Shown here in pieces: positions 44,081 to 53,375 of a stretch of DNA of 64,000 bases. The notes below the pieces were generated by a model, which saw nothing but the letters and a program-made list of their open reading frames with translations, searched no databases and was not told where the DNA came from. The DNA is taken from contig WOUR01000026.1 of the NCBI GenBank assembly GCA_009772935.1, positions 1 through 64,000 on the forward strand, read 5' to 3'. The position numbers were made by a program, and so were the translations under genes. Source of the DNA: Rhodospirillaceae bacterium (GTDB lineage: Bacteria > Pseudomonadota > Alphaproteobacteria > Reyranellales > Reyranellaceae). Position 1 is the stretch's first letter; every line of letters begins with the position of its first letter.

Positions 44081-44899
44081 ATGCGTTACTCCGTCCACCA
44101 CGCCACCCGCTTCCAGTTCGACCAGCCGTCCGGACACTCGATTCACGACGTGCGCCTCACGCCCAAGCCGGCGGCGGCGCAGCGCATCGTGTCGTGGCGC
44201 ATCGACGGTCCCGGCAAGAAGTCGGAATGGAAGGACGGCCACGGCAACCAGGTCACGACCTTCTCGGTCGCCCAGCAGCACGACAGTGTCGAGATCGTGG
44301 TGCAGGGAATCTACGAATACAGCGGTACCGACCAGTGGCTGCGCTATGTCGAGGAGCCGACCCTGCCGGCACCCTTCTGGTTGCGAAACACGGGCCTCGC
44401 GCGCCACGACGCGAGCTTCGATCCGGTGATCGAGGGCCTCGACGATCGCACGGCGGACCCCACGCAGAGGGTCGCCGTCCTGCATGAGCTGATGGAGCGG
44501 ATTTCGGCACGCGTGGCCTACAAGACCGGGGTCTCGACGGTGGACACGACGGCGGTCGAGGCGCTGACGCGCGGCGCCGGCGTGGCGCAGGACGAGGCCC
44601 ACATCTTCATCGCCTGCTGCCGCCGCCTCGGCGTGCCCGCCCGCTATGTGAGCGGCTATCTCCGCAACGACGATCCCGAACTGCACGTCGGCCGGACCAG
44701 CCATTCCTGGGCGGAGGCCTGGGTGCCGGGGCTCGAATGGGTGGGCTTCGACCCCGCCAACGGCATCAGTCCGCGCGGCGACAGCCTGCGTGTCGCCGTG
44801 GGGCTCGACTATCGCGACGCGGCCCCGGTCAGCGGCCGGCGCGTCGGCTTCGGCGATGCGAAAATGACCGTCGACTGCGCCGTCCGCCTCATCGACTAG
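44081..44899 (+). CDS. Transglutaminase-like protein
   Basis: MRYSVHHATRFQFDQPSGHSIHDVRLTP...DEAHIFIACCRRLGVPARYVSGYL...SHSWAEAWVPGLEWVGFDPANG (C-H-D triad region). Confidence 0.92.
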   Translation: MRYSVHHATRFQFDQPSGHSIHDVRLTPKPAAAQRIVSWRIDGPGKKSEWKDGHGNQVTTFSVAQQHDSVEIVVQGIYEYSGTDQWLRYVEEPTLPAPFWLRNTGLARHDASFDPVIEGLDDRTADPTQRVAVLHELMERISARVAYKTGVSTVDTTAVEALTRGAGVAQDEAHIFIACCRRLGVPARYVSGYLRNDDPELHVGRTSHSWAEAWVPGLEWVGFDPANGISPRGDSLRVAVGLDYRDAAPVSGRRVGFGDAKMTVDCAVRLID

Positions 44900-45402
44900 G
44901 CAAGCCTTTCCGGGACGTCCCGGCGGCGCCAGAGCGTGGCCAGCAGCACGAAGACGTGGCGAAGCTGTATGAGCGCGCCGATCGAGATGAGGGTGACCGA
45001 AACGGTCAAGAGCATATGCTCGTAGCCGATCGTGTTCACGATGCGATCCGGCAGGCTGATCATCGCCACGGCGATTTCGGCGAACAGGCCGAGGACGAGC
45101 TGGGCCACCCCGTATTCGTGGCACATCTCGTCGATCCGCACCTGCCGCTCCTCGTCCGCGCCGCCGGACACGCCGAACCGCCTGCGGATCACCGCCCGTT
45201 CCTCCAGCGCCACGCCCCAGCCGATCATGATCAGCGCGATCGTCGAGGCGATCGTGACCGGCTCATGGGTATCTGCATGCCGGTTCACGCTCTGCAGGAT
45301 GTCGAGGATGGAGAGCACCATCGGGAACAGGATCATCACGTCGACCGCGGCGATGAAGACCGGCGAGATGAGGAACCGCAAGGGAACGAACAGCAATTTC
45401 AT
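44896..45402 (-). CDS. Membrane protein of unknown function
   Basis: Four hydrophobic segments; MKLLFVPLRFLISPVFIAAVDVMILFPMVLSIL...; convergent 4-nt overlap with transglutaminase gene. Confidence 0.6.
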   Translation of the reverse strand: MKLLFVPLRFLISPVFIAAVDVMILFPMVLSILDILQSVNRHADTHEPVTIASTIALIMIGWGVALEERAVIRRRFGVSGGADEERQVRIDEMCHEYGVAQLVLGLFAEIAVAMISLPDRIVNTIGYEHMLLTVSVTLISIGALIQLRHVFVLLATLWRRRDVPERLA

Positions 45403-45447
45403 CTCGGCCTCATTGCCCTAGCGCCAGTACGGCCCGCCTGACGATAA

Positions 45448-46734
<1,287 letters not shown>

Positions 46735-46748
46735 GGACTGCTGACCTA

Positions 46749-46792
46749 TTTCACCCCCGCCCGGCGTTTGACTCGGCCGGGCGGGGGTGAAA
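46749..46792 (+). terminator. Perfect 17-bp stem hairpin downstream of aminotransferase gene
   Basis: TTTCACCCCCGCCCGGC-gtttgactcg-GCCGGGCGGGGGTGAAA, followed by cgatttt. Confidence 0.75.
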
Positions 46793-46904
46793 CGATTTTC
46801 ATGACAAGTGGGCTTCGCTCCGGCTGATCGTTCGGAAGCGTAACGTCTATTCCGCGACTTTCGTCCGGGGCTTCTGCGCTTTTGCGAAGAAGGAGGACGT
46901 TGTC

Positions 46905-48980
46905 ATGGCCGAGTTCAAGACGGAGACGATCACCGGCGGCAGACCAGGCAGCGGCGCGCATCGCGTGGTGGCGCTGTGCGGGCCGTACCTGTCGGGCAAG
47001 ACCAGCCTGCTCGAAAGCATTCTCTACGCGACAGGAGCCATCGGCCGGCGCGGCTCGACGCGCGCAGGCACTTCCATCGGCGACGCGGCCGCCGAAGCGC
47101 GCAAGCGCGGCATGGGCACCGAGATCAACGTCGCCTCGGTCGACTATCTCGGCGACCAGTGGACCTTCCTCGACGTGCCGGGCTCGATCGAATTCCAGCA
47201 CGATGCCTTCGCCGCGCTCGCGGTATGCGACACCGCCGTCCTCGTCTGCGACCCCTCGCCCGAGCGGGTGATGGCGCTGACACCGCTCCTGAAACAGATC
47301 GAGGACCGGCACATCCCGCACATCATCTTCGTCAACAAGATCGACTCCGCCGAGGCCCGCGTACGCGATCTGCTGTCGGTGCTGCAGTCGGTGTCGCGCC
47401 GCAAGCTGGTGCTGCGGCAGGTGCCGATCCGCCGTGCCGCCGCCGACGGCAGCGACGAGACGGTGGGCTATGTCGATCTCGTGAGCGAGCGCGCCTATCG
47501 CTACCGGAGCAGCGGCGCGTCCGACCTGATCGAGATGCCCGCAGAAGTACTGCCGCGCGAGGCCGAGGCGCGCCGCGAAATGCTGGAGACGCTCTCCGAA
47601 TTCGACGATGCGCTCCTGGAACAGCTGATCGAGGACATCGCGCCCGAGAAATCGCTGATCTACCGCGATCTGCATGACGAGTTCTGCACCGACCAGATCG
47701 CGCCGGTGCTGCTCGGCGCCGGTGACCGGGAGAACGGCGTGCGGCGCCTCCTGAAGGCGCTGCGTCACGATACGCCCTTCTTCGAGCAGACCGCGCGGCG
47801 CCGGGCCCTGCCTTCGGGCGACGCTCCGACGGCCGAGTGTTTCAAGGTCCTGCATCAGAGCCACGCCGGAAAGCTCTCGCTCTGCCGCATCTGGTCCGGG
47901 ACGCTCGCCGAAGGCCACTCGGTCGGTGGACAGAGGATCGGCTCGATCCTGCGCCCGTTCGGACAGAGGCTCGACAAGATCGCCGGAGCACGTGCCGGCG
48001 AGATCGTGGCCCTTGCCAAGGTCGAGGGCCTTGCGTCCGGGCAGATGCTCGGTCCCGCAGGGATCGTCGCCTCGGCGGACTTCCCGACGCCCGAGACGCC
48101 GGTTTTCAGCCTGGCGCTGTCCGCGCGCAACCGGAACGACGAGGTGAAACTGTCGGGCGCGCTCCAGAAGATCGTCGAGGAGGATCCGTCGCTCTCCTTC
48201 GAGCAGCGCGGCGAGACGCATGAGCTTCTGCTCAGGGGCCAGGGCGAGATGCACCTCAAGGTGGCTGTCGACAAGCTCGCCGGGCGCTACAACGTCGCCA
48301 TCGAGACGTCGACGCCGCGCGTCGCCTATCGCGAGACCATCCAGGCGGGCACGCAGCAGCATGCCCGCTACAAGCGCCAGACCGGTGGCCACGGTCAGTT
48401 CGCCGACATCAAGATCGAGATCAAGCCGTTGCCGCGCGGAGCGGGTTTCCGCTTCGTGGACCGGATCGTGGGCGGCGTGGTGCCCCGCAACTTCATTCCG
48501 GCCGTCGAGGAAGGATTGCGCGAATACCTGAAGGAAGGGCCGCTCGGGCAGCCCGTGGTCGACCTCGAAGCGACGCTGATCGACGGCCAGTACCATGCCG
48601 TCGACAGTTCCGAGATGTCGTTCAAGATGGCCGCGCGCATCGCCATGAGCGAGGCCATGCCCAAGTGCAAACCGGTCCTGCTCGAACCCATTCTTCGGGT
48701 CACGGTCGCCGGACCGGCCGAGGCGACGCCGCGGCTGCAGCGGCTGATCACCGGACGACGCGGGCAGCTTCTGGGCTACGATGCCCGGCCGGACTGGCCG
48801 GGGTGGGACGAGGTCTCGGCTCTGATTCCGGAAGCGGAGATCGCCGACATGATCGTGGAGATCCGGTCCGTCACGCAGGGCATCGGCACCTTCCGCGCGG
48901 CGTTCGACCACCTGCAGGAGTTGGCGGGCCGCACGGCCGAACGCATCGTCGAGGAGACGAAGAAGCGTCAGGCCGCCTGA
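46905..48980 (+). CDS. Elongation factor G-like GTPase paralog with divergent G-domain
   Basis: CGPYLSGKTSLLESIL (G1), FLDVPGSIEFQHD (degenerate G3), FVNKIDSAEARV (G4); EF-G domains III-V (GQGEMHLKVAVDKL, RQTGGHGQFADIKIEIKPL). Confidence 0.88.
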   Translation: MAEFKTETITGGRPGSGAHRVVALCGPYLSGKTSLLESILYATGAIGRRGSTRAGTSIGDAAAEARKRGMGTEINVASVDYLGDQWTFLDVPGSIEFQHDAFAALAVCDTAVLVCDPSPERVMALTPLLKQIEDRHIPHIIFVNKIDSAEARVRDLLSVLQSVSRRKLVLRQVPIRRAAADGSDETVGYVDLVSERAYRYRSSGASDLIEMPAEVLPREAEARREMLETLSEFDDALLEQLIEDIAPEKSLIYRDLHDEFCTDQIAPVLLGAGDRENGVRRLLKALRHDTPFFEQTARRRALPSGDAPTAECFKVLHQSHAGKLSLCRIWSGTLAEGHSVGGQRIGSILRPFGQRLDKIAGARAGEIVALAKVEGLASGQMLGPAGIVASADFPTPETPVFSLALSARNRNDEVKLSGALQKIVEEDPSLSFEQRGETHELLLRGQGEMHLKVAVDKLAGRYNVAIETSTPRVAYRETIQAGTQQHARYKRQTGGHGQFADIKIEIKPLPRGAGFRFVDRIVGGVVPRNFIPAVEEGLREYLKEGPLGQPVVDLEATLIDGQYHAVDSSEMSFKMAARIAMSEAMPKCKPVLLEPILRVTVAGPAEATPRLQRLITGRRGQLLGYDARPDWPGWDEVSALIPEAEIADMIVEIRSVTQGIGTFRAAFDHLQELAGRTAERIVEETKKRQAA

Positions 48981-49060
48981 AGGCGGCTCCGCTCGGGTCA
49001 CAAGGCGGTGAGGCTGGACCGAAGGCGCTTCTCTCCCGTGGGCCAGCCTCACATATTCGC

Positions 49061-49081
49061 CCCGTGGAATGGTTCCACGGG
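49061..49081 (+). promoter_or_regulatory. 5' hairpin upstream of UGA-containing thioredoxin-like gene
   Basis: CCCGTGGAA-tgg-TTCCACGGG perfect 9-bp stem, 10 nt before ATG 49092; the right arm contributes GGGAG (possible Shine-Dalgarno). Confidence 0.55.
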
Positions 49082-49091
49082 AGTGATGTTC

Positions 49092-49526
49092 ATGTTCAAC
49101 AGACGGTCTTTGATGGTGGGTGGCCTGGTGATGGCTGCCGCATCGTCACTGGCCCGCGTCGGCAATGCCCAGTCTGGGCGCCCGACGCTGGTGTTCGTCG
49201 GCCACGAACTTTGAGGCGGCTGCAAGATCTGGCGTGCCCAGTCCGAGCCTGATTTCCTCAAGTCGGCCGCTTTCAAGAAGATGGATTATCTGGTGGTTCA
49301 TCCGGCCAACGCAGACCTGCTGATGGTCGACGAAAGCTGGCCCGCGCCGGCGAGACCCATCCGGGCTGCCTTCCTGGCCAGCGAGGAGGGCAAGAAGAGC
49401 CCCAACGCCACGCCTCGGTTCATCCTGTTCCAGGATGGCAAGATCGTCCTCACGGTCACCGGCAACGGCGGCTGGAAGGACAAGATGTGGCCGACGATCC
49501 AGGACGTGACGGCCTCCAAGGCCTAG
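49092..49526 (+). CDS. Candidate Tat-exported thioredoxin-like selenoprotein (in-frame TGA at 49212-49214 read as Sec)
   Basis: MFNRRSLMVGGLVMAAASSLARVGNAQSGRPTLVFVGHEL-U-GGCKIWRAQSEPDFLKSAAFKKMDYLVV...NATPRFILFQDGKIVLTVTGNGGWKDKMWPTIQDVTASKA. Intact frame after TGA; UxxC motif; paralog alongside; SECIS-like hairpin immediately 3' of TGA. Start could also be ATG 49086. Confidence 0.6.
49212..49243 (+). promoter_or_regulatory. UGA codon plus candidate bacterial SECIS element
   Basis: UGA-N11-[GA U CUGG CGUGC CCAG UC]. Pairs 49226/49243, 49227/49242, bulged U 49228, 49229-49232/49238-49241, loop CGUGC. Confidence 0.55.
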
Positions 49527-49556
49527 TTTCCGGCCGGGCTGCGTTGCTCCATATTA

Positions 49557-49580
49557 CCCTCGTGGGATCTGTCACGAGGG
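49557..49580 (+). promoter_or_regulatory. 5' hairpin upstream of the second thioredoxin-like paralog
   Basis: CCCTCGTG-ggatctgt-CACGAGGG perfect 8-bp stem, 11 nt before ATG 49592; the right arm contains GAGGG. Confidence 0.5.
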
Positions 49581-49591
49581 GACGTGGATTG

Positions 49592-50029
49592 ATGTTCAAG
49601 AGACGTAGCGTGATGGCGGGTGGCCTGTCGTTGGCCGCCTCGCCGGTCCTGGCGCGCGCGGCCGGCGCGCAGGGCACGAAGAAGCCCATGCTGATCTTCG
49701 CCGGGGACGAGACGTCGGAGGCCTGCAAGGTCTGGCGTACGCAATGGGAGCCGATCTTCAAGCAGGCCCCGGTATTCCAGAAGGTCGACTACCGCGTCGT
49801 GTTCCCGAAGACGCCGGCGCTCCTGCTGAAGCCTGCGAGCTGGCCCACGGACCTGCGCTGGGTGCTCGACGCCTTCCTGATGAGCGAGGTCGGAATCGAA
49901 CAGGGGGCCGAGACGCCGCGGTTCTTCCTCGTTCAGGGAGGACAGATCACCTTCACCGCGGTCGGCAACAATGCCTGGCGCGACGTCATGTGGCCGACCC
50001 TGCTGGCCGTGACCAATTCGCAGCCGTAG
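49592..50029 (+). CDS. Tat-exported thioredoxin-like protein, Ser-containing paralog (SxxC)
   Basis: MFKRRSVMAGGLSLAASPVLARAAGAQGTKKPMLIFAGDETSEACKVWRTQWEPIFKQ...AETPRFFLVQGGQITFTAVGNNAWRDVMWPTLLAVTNSQP; colinear with the 49092 gene. Confidence 0.7.
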   Translation: MFKRRSVMAGGLSLAASPVLARAAGAQGTKKPMLIFAGDETSEACKVWRTQWEPIFKQAPVFQKVDYRVVFPKTPALLLKPASWPTDLRWVLDAFLMSEVGIEQGAETPRFFLVQGGQITFTAVGNNAWRDVMWPTLLAVTNSQP

Positions 50030-50132
50030 GACCGCGCCATCGAGGGGTGTCACGGCGCAGTGAGCAGGGTTGATTTGCGACGGCCCCGCGCCGGGCCCAT
50101 CTAGAGGCACTGCGTAAACAGGAGCGGGAACG

Positions 50133-51095
<963 letters not shown>

Positions 51096-51167
51096 CCGGC
51101 CCTCCTTTGCCTCGTCGCGCCGGGCCGCTAAAACGGACACCGGCCGGACGAGGCCTCAGGAGGAAAC

Positions 51168-52139
51168 GTGAAACTCAACCGTCGTACGACCCTGGCCGGC
51201 GCTGCCGCGCTGGCGGCTGGTTCGCTGTCCAAGGCCGCCCTGGCTCAGGCCTATCCCACCAAGCCGATCAAGATCGTCGTGCCCTTCGCGGCCGGCAGCG
51301 CCACCGACCTGACGGCGCGCGGTCTCGGCGCCAAGTTGCAGGACATCCTGAAGCAGCCGGTCGTGATCGAGAACAAGCCCGGCGCCAGCGGGCAGCTGGG
51401 CGCCTCCGCCGTCGCCACCGCGCCGGCCGACGGCTACACGCTCCTGATGGGCACCAACACGACGAACGCCGCCAACGGTGCCCTGTTCAAGAAACTCAGC
51501 TACGACATCGACAAGGATTTCGCGCCGATCATGCGCTGCGTGATGGGCGTCAACGCGCTGGTCGTGAACAACGAGCTGCCGGTAAAGACGACCGCCGAGT
51601 TGGTGGACTACGCAAAGAAGAACCCGGGCAAGCTCAACTATGCCGAAGCCAGCGCCTCGCAGCGCCTCTCGGGCGAGATGTTCAACAAGCTGGCCGGCGT
51701 GAAGATGGAGCGGGTGCCCTACAAGGCCAGCCCGCAGGCGCTGGGCGACGTGGCCTCGGGCCAGGTCCAGGTGATGTTCCCCGACCTGCCGCAGGCGCTG
51801 ACCCAGATCGAAGCCGGCCGCGTGCGCGGGCTCGCGACCACCGGACCCAAGCGGACAACGGTCACCCCCAACCTGCCGGCGATCGCCGAGACGGTGCCCG
51901 GCTACTCGCTGGTCTACTGGTTGGCCGTCTTCGCACCTGCGGCGACGCCGAAGGACGTCCAGAAGGTCCTGGCCGATGCGATCGCCGAGGCGCTGAAGGA
52001 CCCGGCCACCGCCAAGGCGATGACACAGGGCCGCATGGAAATCGCCCCGCTCGCCCTCGGCGAGTTCGCCGCCTACGTGAAGAGCGAGACCGCGTGGTGG
52101 ACCAAGGAGATCAAGGCCGCCGGTATCGAGCCGGAGTGA
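51168..52139 (+). CDS. Bug/TctC family tripartite tricarboxylate transporter substrate-binding protein
   Basis: AYPTKPIKIVVPFAAGSATDLTARGLGAKLQDILKQPVVIENKPGASGQLGASAVATAPADGYTLLMGT. Confidence 0.93.
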   Translation: MKLNRRTTLAGAAALAAGSLSKAALAQAYPTKPIKIVVPFAAGSATDLTARGLGAKLQDILKQPVVIENKPGASGQLGASAVATAPADGYTLLMGTNTTNAANGALFKKLSYDIDKDFAPIMRCVMGVNALVVNNELPVKTTAELVDYAKKNPGKLNYAEASASQRLSGEMFNKLAGVKMERVPYKASPQALGDVASGQVQVMFPDLPQALTQIEAGRVRGLATTGPKRTTVTPNLPAIAETVPGYSLVYWLAVFAPAATPKDVQKVLADAIAEALKDPATAKAMTQGRMEIAPLALGEFAAYVKSETAWWTKEIKAAGIEPE

Positions 52140-52147
52140 GCAGCGCC

Positions 52148-52909
52148 ATGAGCAAGGTCATCATCGAGAAGAGCGGCCCGGTCAAAACCATCTGGATGAA
52201 CCGGCCCGAGAAGCGCAACGCCCTCGACAGCGAGCTGATCGAGGCAATGATCGAGGCGCTGCGGGCTCCCGTCGCGGCCGACGATCGTGTCGTCGTGATC
52301 CGCGGCAAGGGCCACGTGTTCTGCGCTGGCCTCGACATGGCCGAGCGTCGCGAAACGATCGGCAGCGGCAACGCGAGCGGCATCGAGGTGATGCTGCGCG
52401 CGGTCGAGCTCTGCCCCCTGCCCGTCGTTGCGGTCGTCCAGGGCGACGCCATCGCCGGTGGCAATGAGCTTGCGCTGCACTGCGATCTCGTCGTCGCGAG
52501 CCAGACGGCCCGCTTCGGCATGTCGCTGGCGCAGGTGGGCCTGGCGCCCAACTGGTTCCTCGCCAAGAAGCTGATGGAAGTGCTGGGGCCGGTGACGACC
52601 CGCGAGATGCTGCTGCTGGGCGATCCCCTGCCGTCGACCAAGCTCCACGCGCTGGGCCTGATCGCCCGCTGCGTGCCGGCCGACCAGCTCGAGGCCGAGG
52701 CCTCGAAGGTCGTCGAGCGGCTGGCGGCCAATGCGCCGCTGTCGCTCAAGGCCATGAAGGCGCTCACGGTGAAGCAGCTCGAGTTCCGCGACGGGATCAA
52801 GCACGACGATGTCGACGCGCTCGTGCAGGCGGCGATGAAGAGCCAGGACGCGCAGGAAGGCATGAAGGCGCGGCTGGAGAAGCGCACCGCCAGGTTCCAG
52901 GGCAAGTAA
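52148..52909 (+). CDS. Enoyl-CoA hydratase/isomerase family protein
   Basis: MSKVIIEKSGPVKTIWMNRPEKRNALDSELIEAM...GHVFCAGLDMAE...GDAIAGGNELALHCDLVVAS. Confidence 0.93.
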   Translation: MSKVIIEKSGPVKTIWMNRPEKRNALDSELIEAMIEALRAPVAADDRVVVIRGKGHVFCAGLDMAERRETIGSGNASGIEVMLRAVELCPLPVVAVVQGDAIAGGNELALHCDLVVASQTARFGMSLAQVGLAPNWFLAKKLMEVLGPVTTREMLLLGDPLPSTKLHALGLIARCVPADQLEAEASKVVERLAANAPLSLKAMKALTVKQLEFRDGIKHDDVDALVQAAMKSQDAQEGMKARLEKRTARFQGK

Positions 52910-52911
52910 CC

Positions 52912-53250
52912 ATGTCCCTGCGGCCGCGCCTCGACAAACCCTGGCAGCCGCTGACGGCCGAAACCGCGCAGCGCCTGCCGGGCCAGCTCGGCGTCTACCA
53001 GGTGGCCGATGCCGAGGGCACCGTCCTGTTCATCGGCCAGGCGGGCGCCCGCTCGCCCTTCGGCCTGCGCTCCGAACTGCAGCGCGAGCACCGGGAACGC
53101 GGCGACGGCTGCCAGTTCCGTGTCGAAGTGAACCAGCAATACCGCACGCGCTGGTTCGAGCTGCTGATGGTGCACAGCGCCGACCATGGCAGCCTGCCGC
53201 GCGACAACGCCAAGAACCCGCCCCCGCTGGGACGGTTGAGCCCGTCTTGA
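52912..53250 (+). CDS. Small protein resembling a degenerate GIY-YIG domain
   Basis: PGQLGVYQVADAEGTVLFIGQAGARSPFGLRSELQREH (GVY...FIG spacing). Confidence 0.5.
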   Translation: MSLRPRLDKPWQPLTAETAQRLPGQLGVYQVADAEGTVLFIGQAGARSPFGLRSELQREHRERGDGCQFRVEVNQQYRTRWFELLMVHSADHGSLPRDNAKNPPPLGRLSPS

Positions 53251-53257
53251 GATGTCA

Positions 53258-53363
53258 CCCTTCTTCCTCCTCTCACCCGCTAGGGGGAGAGGCCGGGTGA
53301 GGGCGACGCACCTCCTGCAACCCCTCACCTAACCTCTCCCCCTAGCGGGGGAGAGGAACAAGA
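53258..53363. repeat. Imperfect inverted-repeat intergenic element (REP/MITE-like)
   Basis: Arms CCTCTCACCCGCTAGGGGGAGAGGCCGGGTGAGGG and reverse-complement CCTCTCCCCCGCTAGGGGGAGAGGTTAGGTGAGGGG, filling the gap between two CDSs. Confidence 0.85.
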
Positions 53364-53375
53364 GGACAGAGCCAA

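Noticed and set aside
46746-49052. 768-aa minus-strand ORF antisense to the EF-G-like gene
   Set aside because: Composition typical of antisense GC-rich frames; the plus strand encodes a recognisable EF-G-like protein.
49281-49526. 81-aa ORF MDYLVVHPANADLLMVDESWP... as a separate gene
   Set aside because: It is the C-terminal part of the UGA-interrupted thioredoxin-like gene; no separate start signal and the upstream frame is continuous.
49086-49526. Simple pseudogene explanation for the UGA-interrupted gene
   Set aside because: Not fully excluded, but no other lesion is seen, the UGA falls on the redox-motif position, and an fdhF-like SECIS hairpin sits at the right distance.
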